DNA of 64,000 nt, taken from Zygnema circumcarinatum. Taxonomy: Eukaryota > Streptophyta > Zygnematophyceae > Zygnematales > Zygnemataceae. The translations under genes and the position numbers were made by a program. The DNA lies in the NCBI GenBank assembly GCA_037447605.1, contig CM074806.1, positions 4,244,532 to 4,308,531 of the forward strand, given 5' to 3'. Shown here piece after piece: positions 55,416-64,000 of this stretch (position 1 is its first letter; each line of letters opens with the position of its first letter). The notes under the pieces are model-generated. The model worked only from the letters and a program-made list of their open reading frames with translations, had not been told where the DNA came from and did not search any database.

Positions 55416-57084
55416 CTCTCTCTCTCCTCTCTCGCGATACTGATCACATGGATCTTAAAGATCACCGTTTGATTAGAGCCGAGGCACTCTCGCTGTGAAA
55501 AGCGTATCGATGTATCCATCTTTCTGGGCGACTGTAGCTTTGCAGAAGAATGTTGTGATTAAATGTGATGTAGAATATATGTTTCTGCATCACATACGTC
55601 GTGAATATATCATCATTAAAGATGTGGATGGCGACAGAAATTAGGGGACACACGAAAGCCAGCAATTTTAGCCTAATTGAACGCGATTGAACTGTCCGTC
55701 CAGATGACCTTGCGCAATCGAAACTCAAAACCAAAACTTGAAGCCAAAAATTAGACGACTCACTTCTTCTCTCACCCCTCCCCTCTTGCACCCTCCCCCT
55801 TCCCCTCTTCCCCCTCCATCCTCCTCCTCCCCCTCCTCCCCCTCCTCCCCCTCCTCCCCCTCCTCCCCCCTCCTCCCCCTCTCCTCCTCCCCTCCTCCCC
55901 CCTCATCCTCCCCCCTCCTCCTCCTCCTTCCCCCTCTCCTTCTCCCCCCTCCTCCTCCCCCCCCTCCTCCCCCTCCTCCCCCTCCTCCCCCCCCTCCTCC
56001 TCCCCCCTCCCCCTCCTCCTCCTCCCCCTCCTCCCCCCCATTCCCCTCCTCCTCCCCCTTCCTCTTCCCCCCTCCCTCCCCCCCTCCCCCTCCTCCCCCT
56101 CCTCCCCCTCCTCCTCCTTCCTCTTCCCCCCTCCCCCTCCCCCTCCTCCTCCCCCCCTTCCTCCCCCTCCCCCTCCTCCTCCCCCCCTCCCCCTCTCCTC
56201 CCCCTCATCCTCCCCCCTCCTCCCCCCCTCCCCCTCCTCCTCCCCCTCATCCTCCCCCCTCCCTCCCCCCCTCCCTCCTCCTCCCCCTCCTCCTCCCCCC
56301 CTTCCTCCCCCTCCCCCTCCTCCTCCCCCCCTCCCCTCTCTCCTCCTCCCCCTCTCCTCCCTCCTCCTCCCCCTTCCTCCTCCCCCTCCTCCTTCTCCTC
56401 ATCCTCCCCCTCCTCCCCCTCCTCCTCCTCCCTCCTCCCCCTCCTCCTCCTCCCTCCTCCTCCCTCCTCCCCCTCCTCCTCCCCCTCCTCCCCCTCCTCC
56501 TCCCCCTCCTCCCCCTCCTCCCCCTCCTCCCCCTCCTCCTCCCTCCTTCCTCCCCTCCCCTCCTCCTCCCCTCCCCCTCCTCCTCCCCCTCATCCTCCCC
56601 CTCCTCCTCCCCCCTCCCTCCTCCTCCCTCACCCCTCCCCCTCCTCCCCCTCCCCCCTCTCCTCCCTCATCCTCCCCCTCCTCCCCCCCCTCCTCCTCCT
56701 CCTCCTCCTCATCCTCCCCCTCCTCCCCCTCCTCCCCCTTCCTGCCCCAGGTCCGGCATCTACGAGCAGCTGTGCCCCGCGTCCCCAGTCTTGATGCGAG
56801 GGGTTAAAAAGCGCCCGCGTCCTTCACCGGACTGGCGGGGAGGCCCGCGTGGCGGGCCGTGGAGGCGCACCTCCGCCTGGGGCGGCCGGCGCCAGGGGTA
56901 TAACCTCAAGGGCGTCTTCGTCATGGAGGTCGACGCGGGGAAGATCCGCCACGGCTCGCTCTACATGACGCCGGTCTCCGCGGGGGGGGGGGACATCGAC
57001 GCCTACGTGGAGGGCCTGGCCACGCCGGGGATGCTGGACAGACTCATGGGGGCGGGGGCTGAGAACCTGAACCCTGAACCCTGA
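54697..57084 (+). CDS. SnoaL/NTF2-like protein split by a CCT-rich intron
   Basis: The first exon starts at ATG 54697 with ILEFFNAVNRRDLDAIEACY and YVSVQPCFPGRRFEGPRA, the usual opening of SnoaL-like small-ligand or enzyme folds, and probably ends near 54831 (GCG|GTGCGC). The last part, from about 56890 to 57084, reads NLKGVFVMEVDAGKIRHGSL and YMTPV, then GGDIDAYVEGLA, the matching C-terminal half. Between them lies about 1.9 kb, of which 1 kb is CCT repeat ending at the acceptor CCCCAG near 56751. The start of the second exon does not read cleanly. Family-like segments fall in two frames between 56752 and 56890, so an exon is missed or there is an indel. Genomic stop TGA is at 57082-57084. 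Function is not predictable: the fold hosts many activities. Confidence 0.6.
55771..56748. repeat. (CCT)n/(CCCCT)n low-complexity tract, about 1 kb
   Basis: Almost pure C/T DNA with CCT, CCCCT and CCTCCC units and no A or G except rare CAT or CTT breaks. It forms the 3' half of the SnoaL-like gene's intron, directly before the acceptor. The long proline/serine/leucine open frame across it is an artefact of the repeat. Confidence 0.95.
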
Positions 57085-59610
57085 ACCCTGGGACTTGCGG
57101 TGGTGAAATGGGGCTCGATTAGGGTTAGGGTGGTAGGTTTTGGGGGAAAGGGGGGGGGGGGGGGGAGGAGGAGACTGGCAGGGTTTTGTTTGGTCTTTTT
57201 CCTATTTTTGCTTCTCCCCCTTATTTAACTACGTTGGTTATTTTGAGGCCATGGAGCATTTCCTTGGCTGAAGAAAGGGTTTAGAAGTCGGGCTTAGCCG
57301 CCATCTGAATTCTTTCCACCGCTGAGTTGTAGGCGTCATGAGAAGAGGCGTCGGAAGTGGCAGGTCGAGGGAATACTTTTTCCGCTGGAATAAATAGGTC
57401 CTGTGGTGGCGAGGAAGGCCCCGTTCCATGTAGAATGCTCGCTACAGTTGAACAGAAACAGGAACGGAGCGGATGGAGAGGGGGAAGGGTGTGGGGGGTC
57501 CTCTTCTGGCTGAGTTTACTGCTCCAGCTGCTTCGTTAGCAGCTGCCTCAATTCGAGTTTTTTGAGTGTACGAAAATTGATAAAGTGAAGAGGGGAGGGT
57601 ACCGTTCGCAGTTTCCAGCGCAAAGTTTGGAATGTAGTGGTGCCTTCAATGTCAACTGCTCTAGTTTTTCACAAAAAACCTCTTGTTGTCAATACTGCAA
57701 ATCATGCATTCGGCCATGCATGCATGCATGCACGCCCTACAGCATCCATACATACTGTATCGTACGGAAATCACGTGTCACCCGCTGATTGGTGCCAGAA
57801 GGGACTCTTAAGCGGTCGTACGGTCTCGGTCTCGGTCGGCGCGGCGCACGTGAACGAACTGTATGAAGTGATTTGTCGCGTACTCTGACGACAAAAGACT
57901 GTACGACAACCTTGCTGCCGCAGCCGCCCACCCGCAGATCGGGTGTTTTGTCGTCTTTAATCCAAAACGACAAAACGGTTTCGGAAGCCGCATCCATTGT
58001 CCGTACGGTGGCGGTTTGGACCGGAAGAGAGATCGCATCGGGATAATCGATATATTGTGAGGTGTATCGATATGGATGCCGTCATCACCTGTACGTTGCT
58101 CACGTCGTAGGGTGGGTGTCCATCAGCGTTTTTTCGCCGACGTGGAGGTACAGGCGTAGTTTTGGAGGATGATGTGGCGCCGTCGTGGCGCCGACTAGGA
58201 CCGACGTGGAGGTACAGGCGTAGTTCCCCAGAACGACCATTCGCGTGCCGCCATGTGGCTACCAAAGATCCGCCAGCGTGCGACTGCCACGCTGGCTGGA
58301 AGCCGTCAACGCTCGGTGACCGCCGGTCGTGGTTGCAAGTCGCTTCAGCGCCGAGGAAGCTTCCCAATGTGCAGCCATGGCTGCCGACTTATCTGAAAAA
58401 CCACGAGGAGAAGCCCGTGTGCCTGCGAACGGACAACGGGCGTTCCATGAGCCAGTCAGCCAAACGGCGTAGAAGCTCGTTGCAAGAGGGAGGGCTGCGG
58501 AGTTAAGCTCCGGTGCTTAACCCTAAAACAGACAGGGGATGAGCACCGAGGGGCCTCTCTTCCCATTCTCGCCTTAGGATTAGGGTTTGGAGACGGCTCT
58601 GGAGCATGCCGGGAGGGGGGGGGCTCTCCCTTTACTTCTCACACCGATGGAGATTTTCTATTAGAGGGAGGAGGGAGATCGCACTTTGTGAAGGTCTAAT
58701 GGTCGTGTCGCCGCTCCTCCGCGCTTTAGAAGCAATTGATTAGGGTTGTAATTATTATTATTCTTTTTGTTTAATTAATTTGAGTATGTGATTGGCAAAT
58801 TTTCACTGTCAGATTTTTGCTTCCATTCTCTTGGATAGCTTTTTCCAATGATGCTTGTGTTTTGGAGAGGAAAAAAACGAAATTGGAGCATGTGGTGGCA
58901 AGAAGCAAGCAGCAAGAAGCAAGACGCAAGAAACAAAAAGCAAGAAGCAAGAAGCACAAAGCCTGTTGACAACAAAGAGAGAAATCAGCCAATGGAGAAT
59001 AGAGGATAAAAGAGAGACGTATGTTGTCACATGTCCTTTCCACAACTTCCACCACAACAATAATATTTAATGCTGGTGAATTGCGAGGCAAACGCCGCGA
59101 ATGGCTTTGCTGCGAAAGGCAGGGAAGGAGGGAAGAGAAGGGAGCGGAGGTGGCGGCTGTAGTGGCGGCGGCCGTCGCCTCCTGCAAACCCTAAAAAACT
59201 GTCGGTAGCGACGCGCGTACGGTAACCGCAGTGGGCCACGGCGGACGCTTTCAAATCGTGCACGTGGCGATCGCTGATTGGAAAACGGTGTTTTGATGGA
59301 ACTCGTCATTTTATCTGCAAAACGGCGTCCTACGTGGACCGTAACGAGCTCGTCACGAAACGGGCTGATGGAAACCCACCCTGAGACAATGGTATGATGG
59401 CGTATCGTATCGTATCGTATCGTGATGTGTTCCATCAAATTGTGGTGCTCCATGCGGAGTAGAGCGGTGATGACGTCAGCATTTGACACATGGGAAAAGG
59501 CCCTCTACAAGAACCTAACAAACTCACAATTTAAAAAAAAAGAGTCAATTTTTGTTTTTCAAAATTTGAAATTTTAATTTTTATAAAAAAAAATTGTAAT
59601 TTTCAAATTG
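57085..59610. other. 2.5-kb spacer, no gene recognised
   Basis: Poly-G at 57150, GTACG words at 57760-57900 and 57998-58095, a 24-bp direct repeat (GACGTGGAGGTACAGGCGTA at 58139 and 58202), a (CAAGAAGCAAGA)n-like stretch at 58900-58955, (CGTAT)n at 59400 and AT-rich DNA at 59520-59640. The open frame at 58162-58506 lacks recognisable features. Confidence 0.5.
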
Positions 59611-62600
59611 TCACAAATTGTCGATTTTTGCGTTCATTCTAACAAATGTAATAAACTCGCCATCGCCCTCCAACGGATTTTTGCCTTCATGGAAATGCCG
59701 TTCAACGAATTCCCGCGTGAACGGCTCCCATGCGCCGCCGCCAGGCCGCCGCCCAAAACGGAGGACCTGCGCGCATGGAACCCCGGGTCCGTTCCGTGAG
59801 CCGTGCATCCATGTGAGCTTGAGGAACCCTAAAACCCTAAATGCTGGCAAACCCCAAAACCCTAAATGCTGGCAGACCCTAAAACCCTAAACGATGGCAA
59901 ACCCTGAATCCCTAAATGCTGGCAAACCCTAAAACCCTAAATACTGGCAAACCCTAAAACCCTAAACCCCGCGCAAAGTGGCCATCTCACCTTCTCGTTC
60001 CACGGAAAGGAAAAGAAATGGTCCAGCAACGCCCTCGGGGGCTGTCCAATCAGAGGCTGCCACGTGTGCATCACAAGCCCCTCCTCCACCGCGTTCCATG
60101 TGGCATTGTTCCGTTCCCGTACAGTTGTGGAGACGAGCAGGTCCACCTGCGAACAACGACAGCATGGAACCGCGGGATTTGTGAACGCCCCAAAAACAAG
60201 AATTTCCATTCATAGTATGACACTGTTCCACCCTAAACCTGAAATTCTGTTACACCATAACGAACCCTAAATCAAGTAGTTTTCCACCAAAACAAAAAAA
60301 TACAAATAAAAAGCAAAAACTGAAAACGGACAACTGAAAACTGAAAACTGAAAACTGGAATCTGAAAACCTGCCTTGCCCGGAATGAGGCGCAGAGCTGC
60401 CTTCACTTTCTTCCGTAAAGTGGTGCGGCCATCGCTCGGGCCGACCGGCACTGCGAGAAGGGGCCGGCCGAGGGCGAGGGCCTGCTCCATCACCGCGCGC
60501 AGGGACACGGGCAGAGCCTCCACCGCCCCTCCCTCCTCGCCCTCCCCCTCCCCCTCTCCCTCTCCCTCTCCCTCTCCCACTCCCTCTCCCTCTCCCACTC
60601 CCTCTCCCTCTCCCTCTCCCACTAACACTCCCTCTCTCTCTCCCTCTCCCTCTCCCACTAACACTCCCTCTCTCTCTCCCTCTCCCTCTCCCTCTCCTCT
60701 CCCTCTCCCTCTCCCTCTCCCTCTCCCTCTCCCGCTCCTCCCGCGGGGGATATGACGCGTCCCGTGGAAGGGTCAAACAGCGTGAGAAGCGCCACGTGGA
60801 GATGGGACACTTTGCACGGAACTGCGGACACGGAACTGGGGAGAGGCAGCTCTCCGATGGCAGCCTGCAAAGTCAAACATTTCAAGCAACCAAAACTGAA
60901 AGTTAGAGAAATATGCAGTTAGGATCTGCAAACTAGCCCAGCCCTTTTTTGGTTTTTTAAGCGAATTTTCGACTTTTCAGCTTTTACGACCCAATCGGCT
61001 GCTTCTGGGTTCATGCAAACCCTAAAAATCTCACAAGCGAAGTAACCCTAATTTTGAGAATACCTGCAGGGCCAGAACTGAAGCCACATCTCCAGTCCAT
61101 TGGATGAGAGTAAAAGGAGTGACATTTCCCTCCATGGCGGTCTTTTGCATGCTGTTATTTGCAATAAAAATTGCTTCCTGCATATTCGGGCAGCCCAAAT
61201 TTCCTTAACTTAGAGAGAAAAAATGATATCTTTGATTTCTCGGACACGTAAATTGGCCAAAATTGTCAAAATCGCATAGTGGAAGCCCTTTGAAGAAGAC
61301 TAAAAGGGAGAAAAGGGGGCTAGAAATGAAAGAAAAATTACCTCGACAACATTTTTCCGTTTTCCTCTCCACCCCACCACATTGAAGTGGCCGTACGGGC
61401 AGTGCCTGCAGATGCTTCAAACCAAAAATTTGTCAAGAAAAAAGCTCACTGTTGTCAGAAAAAAAAACTCCAATATGTGCATGGAGATATAAAAAAAAAA
61501 AAAAAACTCAGCTTCATCCTTCACTGCCACAGAAAGCAAGAGCCATGCATTCAAAATGCAAAACTGGAACTTTATTTCTGACTTTCTGACTTACTGACAA
61601 CATTACTAATTACATTCAAAATTTTGCAACCAATCACATCATATACTGTAGATATTGGAGAGGTGAAAAACGGAAAGGAAAAAAGGAAAAGTGGGGGCGG
61701 GATTTTAGGGGATTTTAGGGGTCCTTGCCTGCAGGAATTTCCGCAGCATGTTCCTCTCTCCCGCAGCGCCGCCATAGTGAACACATTAAAGCCTGCAGCC
61801 TCCCTCCGCCAAAACCCTCAAAACCCTAAAAAACACTACACATATTATAGGTAAAAAAGGTACAGTTAACAAGTTTGTGAGGTCCTGTATGCATGTATGT
61901 GAACTCCGCAAATACTCATTCGCCAATATACATTGCATATGGGGATGTACAGGAGTAATGAATCTGACACGTGATCGGGTCCAGGTACATCCGCCGCCTG
62001 TTCGCTTGGGCAACTCGGTGCGCTTCCTCAATATCGGGTGGTAGTATCGGCTTCTCCCACACCCCTCCCAACACCTCCGCCTCCCACACCCTCTCTCTCC
62101 GCCCTCTCTCTCTCTCCCCTTCTGGGGAAGAAGCCATCTCCTCTTTAGGTCCCTTTTTGAGTGATGTCGCCGGAGTCCAATACTCCCAGGGAAAATTTGT
62201 GGGCATGATTTCGGGCCGGTTGTGAAGTAGCCCTACCATCCTGCAGGATAGTATATCCTTCCTTCATATTCAAATTTGAAGACTTTTTGAAAGAGAAGAA
62301 AGAAAAGGGAAACAGAAAACTGACTCACTGACTTTTATAACCAAAAAAATGATGATTTGGGGTAGAAATAGAGCCGCAGAGGAAGGGAGGGAGATACCAC
62401 TCTAATGCATCGACAAGGCGAGGACCGGAGCGGTTGAACATTTGGTCTCCATCTACAAGGACCACTCGGCCCTCTCTCACAGCGCGGAGGCTCTCCCACC
62501 ATCTCTCTCTCACTACCCCCTCCAACTCCCTCTGTAAAGCAAACAAGCACAAACAAACCCCAATTGTACCCAATTGAAATAACACTTCAAATTAGACACC

Positions 62601-63981
62601 CCAAGTTACGTATCCGTTGCAAATCAAACTTGGAAGGGGTGAGACTTGTTAAACCCTAAATTATGTTTACCTTTGTTGTGTTAATGTCTAAGCCGCAAGG
62701 GCAAATAATGATCCAATCAGGGTCAACTTCAACCACCCTCTCCGGAGCCACTCGAAACGAATCCCCTGCACCCCTGAACCCTGCGCTTTCTCCCTCAAAA
62801 AACCCTAAAACTCTTCAAAACCGAAAAACTTCAACTACGAACCATTCAAATCTACTCACTTTCCTGCACCGGGAAAACCTAAAATCGATGAAAAAAAAGG
62901 CCAATCTCAGTAAACCGACAGTGCCAACAAGTCACATAATTCGTCCCTTTAAGACTGCGGCAAAAAAAAGTCTCTAAATTTTTATCACTTTCAAGTCTTC
63001 TTGAAAATCTTCAGGGTTTAGGGATTCTTATGAGGGGACTACCTGCCATTTTTCGAAGGGTTCAGGGGGTGCAGCCCCCCTGCCATTTCTATAATTTGGG
63101 GCGTCCAATGTCCGCCGCAGTAAATGGGGTCCGTCCATTCCATGAACACAATTCGCGGTTTTCCGTTGAACGGAACGGAATTGGGCACAAGTTCACATGC
63201 AGCTTTCACTCTTCTTCGGAGCGAGTCAGCAGCGGCTACGGCTGCGTCTTCTAGTTCTGAAGGAAGGAAAGAAGGAAGGCAAAGCAAAAGTTTTTTTTTT
63301 TTCATGTAAATGTGATGGAAGGATGAATATGGGCAGTCGAATGACAAAAGAAGAGCAGTACAAAAAAAAAAAACGTAGTTTCTTTTCTAAAAAGGAATTA
63401 AAAAGTTTAAAAGTTTAAGCAAAAGAGGGTTAGTAAAATTTCCATGTATGTGTAGTTACAGTCGAGAACAGCCTTCAAACATGGAACCGAAAAAAAGAAT
63501 TTTTTTTGCTTCTGCAAGAGGTCTGCTTACCTACGGCCTTGCCAACTTTGATGACGTCATCGATAACGTCCTCCAACGCACCTGGGGCCAGGCTGACGAC
63601 AGCAGGCTCGGGCTCAATTTCTCTGCTCCCCCACATCCCACATCTGACTGCTTGAACAAAATGCTTCGAAAAGAAAATCTAAGGAAAAAACTGAATTTCA
63701 TCCTTTTCTATTAAAAATTAACTGTAAATAACTTTGCAAACTAATACTTTACGACTCACATGATCCAACAAAATAAGCGCTTTTGAAATAAACTAAGATT
63801 AAATCAAAAGTTCTGAGTCCATACTTTGAAATCCGGTAGACGATTCCTGAGTCTATCGCACATACGCTGCAAAGCGACTGAGTCAAAATGACGGTCGGTT
63901 TCAAATTTTTCAAAGTCTCTTCGTGCAGCACATAAAGGCCTCGCCCTGCGGACAGCGATTCCGATACCTCTTTATCCACAG
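59611..63981 (-). CDS. BtuF/TroA-like binding domain + DUF5522 + Dph6-like PP-loop fusion, 5' end missing
   Basis: Exons on the minus strand join in phase: 63981-63825, 63622-63531, 63256-63043, 62773-62671, 62531-62398, 62240-61969, 61792-61729, 61405-61342, 61177-61064, 60864 to ~60748, ~60535-60374, 60146-59991 and 59766-59611. Part 1 resembles periplasmic Fe/cobalamin-binding folds: [41 protein letters not shown] and [13 protein letters not shown]. Part 2 is a DUF5522-type zinc cluster: [25 protein letters not shown]. Part 3 resembles the diphthine-ammonia ligase-like ATP pyrophosphatases: [54 protein letters not shown]. Its PP-loop reads WTGDVAS where SGGKDS is expected, so ATP chemistry is doubtful. 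Two introns start with GC (after 61729 and 60374). The join across the (GGGAGA)n stretch at 60536-60747 is unresolved. Function is unknown. Confidence 0.8.
59820..59970. repeat. AACCCTAAAACCCTAAATGCTGGC tandem repeat
   Basis: About six copies of a ~28-bp unit (A(A/T)GCTGGCAAACCCTAAAACC type) with a telomere-like core. It lies in the intron between the last two exons of the BtuF/DUF5522/PP-loop gene. Confidence 0.9.
60536..60747. repeat. (CTCCCT)n inside the BtuF/DUF5522/PP-loop gene
   Basis: CTCCCT units with two copies of CCCACTAACACTCCCTCTCT. In the gene's sense it is GA-rich. It could be an intron or a Gly-Glu-rich coding insertion between VISPAG and LPVSLRAV; the frame changes across it. 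Confidence 0.85.
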
Positions 63982-64000
63982 CTGCTTACAATAAAGAGCG

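Noticed and set aside
55738-57084. A single 448-codon protein starting at 55738
   Set aside because: Most of it is the CCT tract. Only the final ~65 codons match a known fold and belong to the spliced SnoaL-like gene.
58162-58506. 114-codon open frame in the 57-59.6 kb spacer
   Set aside because: No domain seen. It overlaps a direct repeat and GTAC-rich DNA, and frames on the other strand are equally open.

Overview
This 64 kb window is nuclear DNA of a photosynthetic eukaryote of the green lineage. The genes have many GT-AG introns and a few GC-AG introns. The predicted proteins are plant-type: a plastid-type arogenate dehydrogenase, a CBL calcium sensor and a CIPK (SnRK3) kinase with a NAF motif, a CRR42-like plastid protein with a transit-peptide-like leader, and a TIM16/PAM16. 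Degenerate plant-type telomere words (CCCTAAA/TTTAGGG) are scattered in introns and spacers. Very long (CT)n/(GA)n and (CCT)n tracts and two 10-N gaps show a repeat-rich draft assembly. A green alga or early streptophyte is the best guess; the species cannot be told from the window.

Fourteen genes can be supported, mostly by joining exons whose reading phases agree. From left to right: a spliceosomal SF3B4 homologue (-, 3' end missing), arogenate dehydrogenase (+), a 1,093-residue membrane-anchored filamin-like/PC-esterase/GT61 fusion (+), an unrecognised intronless gene (+), a plastid START/cyclase-type protein (-), a short SAM plus VPS13-C-like protein (-), TIM16/PAM16 (-), an MMTAG2-type protein (+), a CRR42-like protein (-), a CIPK kinase (+), the 3' part of an RPA1/MEIOB-like OB-fold gene (+), a CBL calcium sensor (-), a SnoaL/NTF2-like gene split by a huge CCT-rich intron (+), and a fused BtuF-like/DUF5522/PP-loop gene whose 5' end lies beyond the right edge (-).

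Spacers and introns hold a 938-bp foldback hAT-like MITE with an 8-bp target duplication (4455-5392), a second possible element (37306-38209), a 24-bp CGTCACC minisatellite (8757-9400), clusters of short palindromes built on CCATTGG and CCAGTGG, a perfect 17-bp hairpin in an intron, and dense GTAC(G) clusters in several intergenic regions.

Three points link genes or stand out. A CBL sensor and a CIPK kinase, known partners in calcium signalling, lie about 6 kb apart (3' end to 3' end). Two genes are unusual fusions: a filamin-like/esterase/glycosyltransferase protein likely acting in the Golgi on polysaccharide or glycoprotein, and a metal- or cofactor-binding-like/DUF5522/degenerate PP-loop protein. 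GTAC-rich stretches lie 5' of the CIPK, the CBL, the SnoaL-like gene, the GT61 fusion and the TIM16/MMTAG2 pair, so a shared promoter word is possible. No tRNA, rRNA or CRISPR array was seen.
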